Position numbers and translations under genes: made by a program. Positions 10,738 through 21,952 of a stretch of DNA of 64,000 nucleotides are shown here, in pieces (positions within the stretch are counted from its first letter, which is position 1; each line of letters begins with the position of its first letter). The DNA comes from Gadus chalcogrammus. Lineage: Eukaryota > Chordata > Actinopteri > Gadiformes > Gadidae. The DNA lies in the NCBI RefSeq assembly GCF_026213295.1, contig NC_079416.1:1508083-1572082 (forward strand), written 5' to 3'. The notes beneath the pieces are model-generated. The model was not told where the DNA came from. It ran no database searches and saw only the letters and a list, made by a program, of their open reading frames with translations.

Positions 10738-11891
10738 GGGCCCTATCTTGCATCCGGCGCAAGTGACTTAGTCACTGGCGCATGTGTCGTTGCTAGTTTA
10801 CAACTGGCGCAGAGCGTTCTTTTCCCACCACCGCCACTCGCCGGTAAATTAGGGATTGATCATGCGCCCCAAGGGGCGGTTCAGTTTCTGAATACCATTG
10901 CGCTACTGACCAGGAAATACCTGGTTTAAAGTCAGTGGCGCGTTGTTCAGATGCTATTTTAAGGGCGCATGCATACATGCGCATGCGATGCATACGGATT
11001 GCTTGTGCACCTCGCGCATACACTTTGCTTCTCCCATCTACCTAGCCGCACATTCTTGGTAAATTATTTGGGAAAGAACAGCTGATGCAGCGGTAATAAG
11101 TTGTACTTTTAAATCAATGCATCTGCAAACACCGTACAGCAAACACATATTTTCTTGACAGAGACATCGTGTAGGCCTACATGCCCATAACTTTTAGGAT
11201 TGATGAGTATTTGATCGTGAAAAACATTGTTTTACCGCGAGTGAGTGTTAAAAAGAATGAATGAATGCGGGCGCGCGTGTGTGCTCTGTTTAAACACACG
11301 CAAACTAAACACGTAACGCATAATACAATCAATGGCAATGTCTATTACCACGGGGACACATGCATATTAGGATAGCATACAATACTGATAAGAAACAATG
11401 TTTATAATGTATTGCGTATATCATTAAATAGAACCACAGTTACCGCATATCATATGTTATATCATATACGTTTTCTTTGCCGAAATTTATTTGAGGACTC
11501 AGTATTTCTGAAGTTGTGGAAGAAAACCCCTTATTCCATGTGTGAATTAGGCCATATTATTTGGCAATAAACTGAGCCATTTGCAGTTCATGTGCATCTG
11601 TCTCATCGGAGACTGCAGACGCGCTGTCAAAATATCAACTCGTCCGATTCAAATGCGCTCATGGCTCTTAAAGGGGATGGGAGCTGGCACTCTCATTGGT
11701 TTGTTGGACGTTACGCCCAAACCACACCTACGGGTAACTAGGCTGCTTCAGACCAACCCTTTTGACACTTGCGCCGCGACGCAAGTGTCATTTATCCGCC
11801 TGTAAAATAGCGATAGCGCCGTAGAACCGCCCACAAAGCTACTTGCGCTTTGCGCTTCCCACTTGCGTTTCAGACCGTTAAAATAGGGCCC
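10738..11891. mobile_element. GGGCCCTAT-ended DNA element
   Basis: The ends are GGGCCCTATCTTGC on the left and, inverted, GGGCCCTATTTTAAC on the right. A 3-bp ATT duplication flanks them (10735-10737 and 11892-11894). Subterminal words rich in 'gcgcaagtg' and 'cttgcgc' are typical of this common fish MITE group. The element interrupts the gag-like gene. The open frame running into its left end is only read-through from gag. Confidence 0.78.
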
Positions 11892-12589
11892 ATTGAATGT
11901 ATCTGCACTTGCACCACTCCCTGTTTCAGCAGCACTGAAAGATGTTCGGTTGGAGGAAGCTCATAGGCAGCGCCTCCAATCTACTGCTCTGACTGATACG
12001 GCAGGTGTGCTTCGGACTCCAGAGGATTCTCCTGTTCTGTCTGAGTCCAGGGCACGGTTAACAGGAAAATGTCCTGTAAAACTGCTGTTCCCATCATTTG
12101 GAAAGATGGAGGATGAACCAGATCCCCTTTTGTACTTGGAGAAATGTAGTGATTTTCTTGCTTTAAATCCGCTGATGGATGAGGAATTGATGGCAACTTT
12201 GAGAAATGTTCTACATGGAACAGTGAGAGACTGGTGGGATGTGGTATGTTTAAACACGCATACCTGGTCAGACTTTCAACAGAAATTCCGTGCTGCCTTT
12301 CTGTCAGAAGATTATGAAGATGAACTGGCAGAGTAACTACAGTGGATGGACTGGTGAGGCTCGGACAACAACTGGAAAAGGACAGGGCGAGTCAGACTAA
12401 CTATGAACAACGGACAAAAGAAATTGTGAAGCAGAAAGAGAAAGTGGAGATGTTTATTGCTAATGCCCCACCACCGCAGAAAGACAACATTTCCCATGTG
12501 GTTTACTGCTGGAGGTGTAAAGGCAGCCAATGCTTCATATTCATGCCCAAATTATAATCAGTTCAAGAAATCTAATTCCCCTGGACAAT

Positions 12590-12790
12590 TCTACCCGCAA
12601 CAATCCCACTCACAGCAACAACACCCTCAGCCACATCATTCTCAGCAGCCTCACCCGCAACAATCCTACCCACAGCACTCCCACCCTCAACAATCCCATC
12701 CGCAGCAACAAAACCCTCAGCCACATCATTCTCAGCGACCCTACCAGCAAAAACACTCCTCTAATCAAACCTACCCACAGCCATTTGACT
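12590..12790 (+). repeat. Gln/His/Pro-coding short tandem repeats
   Basis: Imperfect 12-15 bp repeats (variants of ccacagcaatcccaccc) encode PQQSHPQQ-like residues in the tail of the gag-like gene. This is low-complexity expansion after the zinc-knuckle region. Confidence 0.75.
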
Positions 12791-12883
12791 CTTCAAATCC
12801 CCAGAACCATTCTTCAGTGAACGCTGTGACCCATTCAGCTCAATCACAGATTGACTTTCTGGCTTACAAACATGTCAACCCGA

Positions 12884-14220
12884 GGGGTATTCCATCAAAG
12901 CCGCTAACAAAAGCGGCGCTTAGTTGATTTAAGCCCGGCTAGAACTAACGCCAAGTTCCATTTGAGGCTAAAGCCGTTCCATCAACCCAGTTCAGCTGTG
13001 CCTTGCTCAGGTTAGTTCAAGCCAGGCTTACGTAATCGTGGATTAGGCACACTCACGAGATATGTAACCAGCCCAGAACTGTTAATGTCGAATCATGCAT
13101 CAAATGTCCAAAAAGGACCGAGCGGGATCTTCTCCAGCGGCGAACAGAAGCTGCTTATTGAGGTCTATGAGGAGTACAACCATATAATATCTCAAAAAGG
13201 GAACAACGTAACCATTAATAAAAACAGGGAGGCCACCTGGCAATAAATTTGCCAAGTATTAAGCGTAACATATTTAAATATAATATTGACCATAGATTAG
13301 TAATAAGGGAGATAGCCTTGCGGTAACGTGTCAGACTTGCACCTGGTCGTCCGGGGTTCAATCCCCACCTAGGCTTACTGGAGAAATCAAAAATCTATTC
13401 ATGCCATTTATTTTCCATTACTTTGAATATTCTAAATTGATTGACTTTTTTTACATTGATTGATTTTTCTCAATTGAAGTGATCTTGGCTGCCTGCCGAG
13501 AAACTCACCTGAATGGAATTCATGTGGCTGCAATTTCCCATGCAGCAGTGTCTTTGTCATTGTGACAAAGGCTCATCAGTAACAATAATATTAACATTAA
13601 CTTTACCATGGGTTTTTGCAAGTTATATTTGGGTTCTAGGGATATTGTAAGACATATTTATGATATAAAAAGTCAATTGTGAGGCCTAATTTCTCTGATA
13701 TAAAGGAAATTACAGCAATAAGAATTCAATATCTTGACCAGGAAGCGAACTCGGGTTGCCCATACTACAGGCCGGATGCTAGAGCACTCATCCAACTGCT
13801 GGTTCCGAAATTTGATAGAATACATAATTTTGTCTAAAAATGTTTTAGAAAATATCCATGATAGCGATAGATAGCGATTCATTTAATTATTTTATTAGCA
13901 TAATTTAATCTTAGACCCTTAGTGAAAATACAGACTGTTTGTACTCCATATATGTTCATTTATGACAAAGTCGTGAGGTTCTTGGCAGAACCTTTTGATG
14001 GTACACTTGTTTCCGACAGATGGAATTCTCTGAAACACCTCTCAAATAAGCCTGACAGTTAGCCTGGTACCGACCAGGTTCATTTGGTTGGATAAATTGC
14101 CATGGTTACTTAGCGGAGATTCCCTTAAGTCACCTTAATGGAACGCAACTGTAGCTTAAAGTGGCCAGGCTAAGCGAAATAAGCCCGGCTTTGCCTTTAG
14201 CTTGGTTGATGGAATACCCC
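12884..14220. mobile_element. GGGGTATTCCATCAA TIR element
   Basis: The left end GGGGTATTCCATCAAAGCC is mirrored on the right as GGTTGATGGAATACCCC. Subterminal words (gccggctagaac; aagcccggctttgcc) are also inverted. No clean target duplication was found because both flanks are C-rich. The interior is AT-rich with no transposase and holds two tRNA-like snippets. It truncates the gag-like gene. Confidence 0.72.
13310..13378 (+). other. tRNA-like snippet (B-box-like), not a tRNA gene
   Basis: The stretch contains 'ggggttcaatcccc', a good T-arm/B-box match, after a D-arm-like 'agccttgcggtaac'. The two acceptor strands do not pair, so it is more likely a SINE- or tRNA-derived fragment inside the element than a functional tRNA. 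Confidence 0.4.
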
Positions 14221-14221
14221 C

Positions 14222-14300
14222 CCGGTATCACGTGATGCAAATTATAACCCATGCATTTTGAATGGGAGTGTTTTTCAGATTGTTCTTGTGTGGACTAAAC

Positions 14301-14371
<71 letters not shown>

Positions 14372-14410
14372 CAGACAGTATTGTGCACCCTCTAGTTATA
14401 TATGTGAAAG
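14222..14410. repeat. partial copy of the GA-repeat element
   Basis: The order 'cggtatcacg', 'atgcattttgaatgggagtg', a (GA)n run at about 14304-14368, then 'gtgcaccctctagttat' repeats the order seen in both palindrome arms at 42727-43020 and 51165-51450. It is a family of short non-coding elements. Confidence 0.7.
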
Positions 14411-14559
14411 AGTTAAATCCAACACTTTCAGGGTGTATATATGGGGACCACCACAAAAGTGTTAATTTGACACTTTCATTAGTGTAATAAACTACAACAC
14501 TAACAAAGTGATAAAATGTTACACTTTAAGAGTTCCTCAGGAACACCAAGCCGGAATTT

Positions 14560-14800
14560 ACTCCAGCTTATTGTTATTTCTTTCCCTAAATTTAACTCCA
14601 AAAGTGTTATTTTTAAACACCAGTTTATGGTTATCTTTCCTTTATTATCAACTCCAAAAGTGTTATTTTTAAACACCAGTTTATTGTTACCTTTCCTTTA
14701 TTATCAACTCCAAAAGTGTTATTTTTAAACACCAGTTTATGGTTATCTTTCCTTTGATATCAACTCCAAAAGTGTTATTTTTTAACATTTCACCCAGTGT
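14560..14800. repeat. ~58-bp tandem repeat, four copies
   Basis: The unit contains 'aactccaaaagtgttattt' then 'aaacaccagtttatggttat' and is repeated about four times with small changes. Flanking copies of 'aaagtgtt' and its inverse 'aacacttt' are frequent from 14420 to 14830. Such clustered short motifs fit the subterminal repeats of an EnSpm/CACTA-like element, consistent with the transposase just to the right. Confidence 0.7.
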
Positions 14801-14985
14801 CAAATTGACAATATAGGTGTTGTTTTTACTTTATATTATGCTACAAAATGTTAGTTGGTCTTTTCCATATGAACCTGAACAATAATACTTACTAGAAATG
14901 CATTATATTAGACTTTTTTTAATTAAATCTCATCTGACAAAATCGCACCATGACTCATCTTACAAAATTCAGCAGCAACGCCATC

Positions 14986-17405
14986 TTACAAAATGCAGCA
15001 GTCAGGTACAATATAAAACAATGAGTCACAGCCATAGGACATCTGCAGGTCGAAAGGCTTGTGATGCTGCAAATCATCTCGATTTACAATGTACATATGG
15101 TCAATTTCTTCAACTTGAAAGGCATGGCGATGCTCAACATACACAGAATTTAACTCAATAAGAACAAAATGTATAGCCTCTTTTTTTAGGATTATTAAAA
15201 CAATTTTACCAAACAATGGCATTTCTTCCTCAACATCTACACACACAGCAGATCCTATGTGATAGTCAATGCCGTCGCATTTCACCCATGCAGTAGAAGA
15301 TACAGTAGAGGACCTATCGAGTTGAAAATATTCACAGACCAGCTCTTCTTCATCTAATTCACTTAACATTTGGGTTTTTACTGGTCCTGATTCAATACCT
15401 CTAACCGTGAACGCCTCCCAATGATAGGCAATAGCTAACTGATGTTTTAATGCTAAAGACTTTGTCACATTTTTAAAGTTTTTAATGCTAGATTTGAAAA
15501 ATCTGTGCTTCGCTTCATATCTCATGGTCCAGACATGAAGTAAAGGACCGATTTTTCTAATAACAGAGGGATAATGGATCATTAAATGATGTTTGGGAAT
15601 AAGATTGTGTGTGGGATAAATTTGTTTGAATAACGTATGATGTTCGGCAATAAGAGACCTCAAGTAGACAGTCATTCCCTCAGAGATGTTAGGTGAGAAG
15701 ACTATGTACACAATATCAAGCAGAAGCAACAGTAGATTCCAATGATTATCATTTTCTGGAACAACATTGGCAAAGATGAGTGGAATATTTCTCAAAAGAC
15801 ACATTGTTTGACTGGCATTAAGACCAAGCCCATTTCCATGAATATTGATCTTTGTTGGCCTGTTCTTACGGTCCAAGTATCCATAGCTATAACCATACAT
15901 TCTCAATAATATGTGTTCACTGGATAGGAAATTCTTTGCCAGGTAGTCAAACAGTAGCTTAACCTCATATTGTGCCACACCTTCAAGGAGGTCATGCATT
16001 ATATCAACGACAACATTATCTACAACACTGAAATACCGTAACTCATTAAGAATGCTGTTGCGTTTGATGCCATAACATGAACCATCACCAGTATTCTCAA
16101 GATGTGTGTAGTGCTGTTCATTCAGTTCTTTAGATCGCAAAATGACTCTAGGATCATGTTCACAAAATACACTCTGAGCTGTGGCCTTGTCTGTAACACA
16201 AAACCTACAATAATAGGTGGCACTAAAAGACTCCACATACCCAAGGATACCATTTAAACCCAAATTATCACCTGTAATCTGTGATATTGTGCCATAGAGG
16301 CGCTCTTTTGTGAAAGACACTTCCATCCCATAAACCTCAAGTTTTTTCACATCATCTATAAAAGGCTTGAGTATTTTGTCTAAGCTGTACTTCTTAGCAT
16401 CTTGTGAGTGGAACAAAGATATTAGATGTATATTCATCAAAGATTAATTGAGATGAGGTGGAAGATTTCGGAGTGTAAAATATAAACATCCAAGCTTATG
16501 CAACCCCGCCTTAGAACCTAAAGGGTTAGCCGTTTCAAAATCGTCATAATAAACCTGAATCTAGGGACAGCTAGAACAGCTGATTACTCTTAAAATAAGA
16601 GCCATCACAGAAGTCAGAATATAGATCACTGAATTTAGAAGATTGAATATGGCTGCATATCATTTTGTTTTTGAAAATAAACTCTAGCGTTTTAAACAAA
16701 GGTTGAGATGAAAGTGTCGTTAACTGGTACCTGTTCGTAATTTCCAGAAATTCTGTTTATCTTAGAATCGTATCTTACTCCTAAATGCACCTCTACAGGT
16801 TGTACAACTCCCCATTTGGAATTAAAATATTTTTTCCATTTGCTATCGGTGTTGAGATCAGCAAAAGGGTTCTCCAAATGTTCTAACACTTCCTCTACTG
16901 CACTTCTGCTCGGGTTACCCTCTGGCACGACCTCTAAGACCTGACGCTTTATTGAAGTGTGGATATAATTTAAACATTCCTCCATCATTTCTACAACTGA
17001 CAAAATAACAGTATTTGCCACACCACTACCCTGCAACTTCGCAATAACAGAAGCACACATATGTTTTGAATCTAAAGAACATTCCCTTTCATTGATTAAG
17101 TCAGGATTCAAGTCAGAAGTTTGGACAGAGGGGGCACATCCATCTGAAGGCAGAGCCGGCGTACCTAAAGATGTGCTAGGTTGGGGTTCATCTGTCAAAC
17201 CTGGTTCAGTCACATTAATGTTGCAGTGTACACGTTTCAGGTGTTTGCGGAAACCAGAGTAACTTCTAAATTCTAAGCAACAACCATCCTGAGCACATAT
17301 TAAATTTAACTTTTTGCCAGGATACAACCCATGTAACAGTTTAAGGTGTTGAACCAAGGCCCCACTAGAGCCAAGTAGTGTCCTACAAATGTAACACCTA
17401 TACAT
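14986..17405 (-). pseudogene. EnSpm/CACTA-like C2H2 transposase-family gene
   Basis: The gene reads from about 17405 leftward. The first frame (to about 16692) begins with two C2H2-type fingers ('CYICRTLLGSSGALVQHLKLLH', then 'CCLEFRSYSGFRKHLKRVH') and ends with 'GNYEQVPVNDTF'. It then changes frame near 16715 into 'FSDLYSDFCDGSYF' and 'YYDDFETANPLGSKAGLHKL', has stops near 16580 and 16447, and continues as a 484-residue frame. That frame carries 'NIHLISLFHSQD', 'YYCRFCVTDKATAQ', 'DIMHDLLEGVAQYE', 'NHWNLLLLLLDIV' and 'HHLMIHYP'. This matches a family widespread in fish and marine invertebrates that resembles tnp2/EnSpm transposases (recalled, not searched). At least one frameshift and two stops make this copy dead. 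Confidence 0.7.
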
Positions 17406-17482
17406 CATGCAGTAACTATAATAAGTATTCAAGTATAAATCAAACCACAATTCAAAGCAGTTTTTGTACCGGAATTACAAAC

Positions 17483-20400
17483 CTTGTGAAAAACGACCAG
17501 GTGGTCAATGGCATCCCTTGCACTGATCTTGTGACCCCTTTTCCTCCCAGCTGGCTGAGGTGACAGGATGTGTAACAGGAGGAGTAAAGTGGACATATCG
17601 CTGTCCCAACCTGTTTTGGTGAAGTTATATATAAAAATCCAGAATAAGGGATGATAATGAGATCGTGTTTTATGAGTAATTAGGCCGTGAGCTACGGGGG
17701 CCTTATCGTGCAACCCCTTCCACAAAAAACAACTTTTTTTTTTTTTTTAAATGAAGGTCTGACCCTGCTGAACATGAATTATAGATTTACATTGAAAATC
17801 AATGCGTTACAATACATTGGAAATACATTGTAGGAACATGACATAGGTGGAAGGTGTGATATCTGTCTTTGCATGTTTATTCACATCTAGAGGACATGAG
17901 CTTGGAAAATGGTATGGTTTGAGTGGTTTAAAAGTTGGTGTATACATATATATCCATTTACAAACTCTTAAGCATCTATAACTCCACCCTTAACACTGCC
18001 ATTTAACACATTCACTTATTGGCATGCTTAAACCAATGAACATTTACCTGGGTAGTAATCTGGAGATGACTCCACTTGTTCCCCTCTGGCAGATTGTAAA
18101 AGGCGTTGCAATAACGGGGTCTGTACCAGGGCAGCGGCTTCTTTTATCAACTTTGGTTTGTATGAGGGCCACCTTTCCAGAAGTCTGGCTGCTGTTTCTG
18201 CTCCGAAGAGAAGGCTGAAGTCTTGAAGAACCTGGAAGATAACACAAATGACAATTGAGAATAAGGCAGTCGAAAAGCAGAATATTTCACTTGTAGCATT
18301 TACAGACTTACCAATCCTTTTGTGTCCAAAAGTCTTGGGAACATGGACAGAACTGATGCCGAGGTTTCAGGATTGTGGATGAGCCCCTGCCGGAAATGGA
18401 AGGTTTCTTGCATCTTCTGGAAGATGGTGTCACGCTCGTTGGTATGAGTCATCAAGGAAATGGCCTCTTTGCATTGCTCATCCTGAAGCTGATCTTCTTG
18501 ACTGTTGTCCCTGACGAGTGTTGGACCACCTCCCATCACAACAGCAGCCTTAGATTAGATGAGATTCAACTTTATTGTCAGTAGCAGAGTACAGGTACAG
18601 AACCAATGAAATGCAGTTAAAAATGAAATGCAGTTACCTTAGGGGAACTAGATGACTCGGGATGAAATTTGGTCTTCCGTTGAATAGTCTTGAGCCTCCA
18701 AGCCAGGAAGCCTGATCCACTTTGGGCATCATAGAAATGCTCCTAACAAAAACACAATTCTCTGTTATCTATGTCCCTACAATGAATGACCAGAGTACTC
18801 TGGAAGAGAGAAAATTACACCTTCTCTCACATCACCCCTGCACAATGCTATATTCTTCCATGAACTAATATTTACAATTAATTGCCTCCCCGTTCCCCGT
18901 TTGTTGGCGGGGGGGGGGGCACGCATACTCTGGCGACGCATTCTCCGGTTCCGATCGTCGGGGGGGGGGGGGGGGGGGGCTACTGTCCGGCCCGATCTCG
19001 GAGGCCACCGGCCCACATGTGGACCCCAAAATATTAAATAGAACTTACATAGCCTTTCTTTGACATTGGATCTTGCAGGGAAGGGAACAAAGTGACGATG
19101 CCAAGTGCATATTTCTCCTTAGTCAGTCGTTGTGGAATTCTCCTAATATGGACAAATAAAAATACAATATTACATGCTTTTTTTGTACTACATAAAATGG
19201 AAGAACCATGATTAACAAATAAGTTTAGGACTATCATACCCCTCTTTTTCTGTCATGTGTGCTGCTAAAATGTTCACCATCTGCCGTCTGGAACTGTCAC
19301 ATATTTTCCCAGTGTCCTCGTACTCCTTCAGGACTGTTGCACCACCAGGCTTCTCCAGCAGAACATTCTTCACCAACTGAAATAATTGCGAAGACACGCA
19401 TCACTAGAAAATAGTCGTAACATTCAACAACAAAGTGAAAACTGTACATTGAGTAATGTCCTGCTTATTCTTTTTGCAAAAAACATTCTGTGGTGCACAC
19501 ATCCAGGTGTTGGACAAAAAAGTAAAAGTAAAGCAAAAAGGCGAATATCCGACACATTTAAGCCTGTCCAGTATATGAATATTTGCAGACTCACATCTTT
19601 CGCTGTAACACACTGCAACACACTGCAACATCTCTGCCCCCAAGCATGCCCTTTTGCTTTGGCTAAGTTCGACCTCACTACCCTGACTACTCAACAGGGA
19701 AAGTGTATCCGTGAGGCTACCTGAAGACTCACTGGCAGGCGACTCTAGCAAAGGGGGGGGGGGGGGGGGGGGGAGAAACACTTTCAAGTACACTTTAACC
19801 ATGAATACCACAATTCCTCACTAGCAACATCTCTGCATTGCAACTCCATGCAAGTTGGTGTTTTAGCGTGCGTACGAACATACTTCACTATATGCAACAT
19901 ACCTCCTTCAGAATCATGGATGACCAAGCACACCAACTCTGGAAACACATCAGCATCGACTTCAGTTCCTCCATCATCGGTCACTGTCAAGGTCTTGTCT
20001 TCAGGAATGGAGAACTTTACGCGAACTGAGATATATAAAGAAAAGAGAATCAAGAGTTAGTTTACCCTACATCTGAACATCTGAATACAAAACGCTATAA
20101 GAAAACAGGTAAAAATAGGAATTCAAGAACAGGAACAGGGATTTTTTCTTCAGTCGCTTGTTTTGGGCTTGTTTTCAGCGTCCCGGTTGCTTATTTTCTG
20201 TGAGAGTTGGCAACACTGCTCACATTGCTTCTACCCAAACGGTCCTGAAGCACTGAGAGGTAGCGCAAGCACATTTTACTTTGTAGCCCTAGATGTGGTC
20301 TGGATTTCCAGGCTACCCACACAGCACAATTAGACAAGTTAAGTTCAAGCTAATATCAGCACCTTCAGACAACCACCTCTTCACATTAACCTTGCCTATC

Positions 20401-20496
20401 TCGTTAGCACTTACCTTCAGTTATGAACATTTCCAAACATGGCTCAGATATCTTTACATATTTCTTCAAGTTGAAGTACTTCACCTTGATAATCAT
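17483..20496 (-). CDS. SAMD3-like spliced gene, nine exons, 3' exons not found
   Basis: Minus-strand exons: 20415-20496 (ATG at 20496), 19903-20025, about 19633-19744, 19240-19376, 19049-19142, 18638-18742, 18312-18548, 18048-18231 and 17483-17610. Borders are GT-AG and phases match across almost every junction. The exception is the third exon's donor, where a 10-bp tandem duplication (19611-19630) blurs it. No stop is met. Segments include 'KVKYFNLKKYVKIS', 'SRRQMVNILAAHM', 'EKYALGIVTLFPSLQDPMSK', 'SGSGFLAWRLKTIQRK' and 'ISARDAIDHLVVF'. These resemble fish proteins annotated as sterile alpha motif domain-containing 3-like (recalled). The expected C-terminal exon is missing here, but a fragment resembling it lies in both palindrome arms. 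The gene ends ~80 bp before the EnSpm-like gene, so it may be a passenger gene of the same element or a host gene cut by it. Confidence 0.62.
18549..18637 (-). mobile_element. short non-LTR retroelement tail inside an intron
   Basis: The sequence 'agattagatgagattcaact', 'ttattgtcagtagcagagta', 'cagaaccaatgaaatgcagt' matches the usual 3' end of a fish LINE/SINE with ATTAG-type repeats. It makes up nearly all of this short intron, with a duplicated 'aaatgaaatgcagtta'. The exon borders on both sides are untouched. Confidence 0.55.
18908..18980. repeat. poly-G tracts
   Basis: Two G homopolymers (about 18909-18920 and 18960-18979) lie in the intron between the fifth and sixth SAMD3-like exons. 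Another lies at about 19752-19773, right before the third exon's acceptor, where it forms the C-rich tract on the coding strand. Their exact lengths are not trustworthy in an assembly. Confidence 0.8.
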
Positions 20497-21852
20497 CGTC
20501 ACTGCGTCACCGTGTCAGGGTGACGTTACCTGATGATGAGAAATGAAAGTTTTAAAATGTCACTAATTTCAACATGGGCTAGAATTCTAGCTAACTGGAA
20601 ACAATGTGCACTGATTTACACCGGCAGCGTTCTACTCCCGTCTCACGGCCGCTAAAGGCGGCTGCATGCTTCAGCGTTGGTGTTACGTTGTTGCGCAAAA
20701 TTTACTCAAAGCAATTCATGCTCCCTTTTAGGTTGCGCGTGTTGCGCGTGTTGCCAAGCAATTTACCGCCAGAACAGTAGGCGGAGTAATATGTGGAGTA
20801 AAGTTTTTCGTTGAAGACGACCTCGAGAATGAGGTCTTTGTCTGTGGGAGTCGTTGGTTTGTTTATGTGCCAGATCGTGTTCTCCCCATACACAGTGAAT
20901 GATGGCAACAGACAGAGGATCAGGGGTGATGAAGTTGTTGATCATTGGGGTTGTATAAATGTGCATATCTCTCTACATTTTAAAACAACATAATGTGTTG
21001 GCAGCAAAGTTAACTTCACTTCACGTTAATGCTTTTGTATATGAGCCTGCCGGGTCGTCCTTGCCTTCTGGCATTTAAAAATGGCGGTATGAAAACAGGA
21101 AATGTGATACTCCAGACAGGAAGTAGTAACCAGACCAGCAGACCAATCACAGCCTTGCAGGCTGCGCGGCTCGCGTAAAAGCTTACGTAAAAAATTACGC
21201 ATGTCTAGAAAAATCGCCCGACGCACGCAAGACGTGAGAAGTCGCGCAAGGGGTGCGCAAGGGCGCGCAAGGGCCTCTTGCGCTTGCGCTTACGCTTACG
21301 TAACTGAGCATAAATCGGCCTTTAGTTTTACGCCGTTTCTAAATCGTCTCGGCGCCAGGGTTGCCAGATTGGCCCAGATTTCCCGCTCAATCTGGCAATC
21401 CTAGCTGCAGCGCGCTGCCCAATCTGGCAACCCTAGCTGTAGCGCGCTAGGGCGGGAAATCGGGCCCGATCTGGCAAGCCTCCCGCCGGGGCTTCGGGAG
21501 GCTGCGCTGGGCTCACTGCTCCGGGAGTGTTGGTGGTTGTGCTTGTTCAAATAAAGAAACATTCAGACATTCCGACGGTGGCGGTGTGAACTGATACACC
21601 TGTTACGCTCACGTCTCTCCATGTCACCTAAAAATAAAAGTATTTTTCTTCCGTGTTTACGGTCTTTATTCATTCATTGCGCCGCCGGGTTCTCCCGACT
21701 CTCTGGTACTTCTACAACAAGTAAAGACTCACAGTGGAAATTATCTCGGCTATGGTGTTGAAGGAATTGGTGGAAAGGTATTCAACGCTCTGTTCCGACC
21801 TCTCGGTCGTATGCGGACTCCTCCGGCTGGACTCGTCCGCATACGACGAGAG
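20497..21852. other. non-coding, with repeated GC-rich motifs
   Basis: No gene is recognised. Features seen: tandem 'gcgcgtgttgcgcgtgttgc' near 20735-20755, clustered 'gcgcaagg' and 'cttgcgc' words at 21240-21300, and two or three copies of 'tctggcaaccctagctg' near 21390-21440. A poly(A)-signal-bearing stretch lies at 21540-21680. The last ~130 bp before the gap share 'gaaggaatt..ggaaag' with 9710-9735, so more than one MITE-type fragment is present. A 5' UTR or promoter of the SAMD3-like gene could lie in 20497-20750 but cannot be shown. Confidence 0.4.
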
Positions 21853-21952
21853 NNNNNNNNNNNNNNNNNNNNNNNNNNNNNNNNNNNNNNNNNNNNNNNN
21901 NNNNNNNNNNNNNNNNNNNNNNNNNNNNNNNNNNNNNNNNNNNNNNNNNNNN
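21853..21952. other. assembly gap (100 N)
   Basis: Exactly 100 N, the usual placeholder for a gap of unknown size. The LINE fragment begins right after it, so its 5' part may lie in the gap. Confidence 0.99.

Larger units (their letters stand above)
8874..12885 (+). pseudogene. gag-like gene of a Ty3/Gypsy-type retroelement, split by two DNA elements
   Basis: Pieces 8874-8961, 10253-10737 and about 11893-12885 form one gene-like unit. The first two are in frame with each other once the TA-flanked element is ignored, with one in-frame TAA near 10300. The middle piece is a helical, Lys/Glu-rich coiled-coil-like region. The third carries the Gypsy gag signature 'PDPLLYLEKC', 'TLRNVLHGTVRDWWDV' and 'AAFLSEDYEDELAE', then 'LVRLGQQLEKD', a partial zinc knuckle 'CWRCKGS' broken by a frameshift at about 12525, and a Gln/His/Pro-rich tail. 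Between 'DELAE' and 'LVRLGQQ' the family normally has more residues, so an internal deletion near 12335 is likely. A one-base frame change also follows the second element. No pol or LTR belonging to it is seen. It is a broken remnant. Confidence 0.7.

Noticed and set aside
10793..11023. minus-strand open frame within the GGGCCCTAT element
   Set aside because: It lies in MITE sequence rich in gcgc words and has no recognisable similarity.
13310..13378. possible tRNA gene
   Set aside because: A good B box exists but the acceptor stem does not pair and the snippet lies inside a TIR element.
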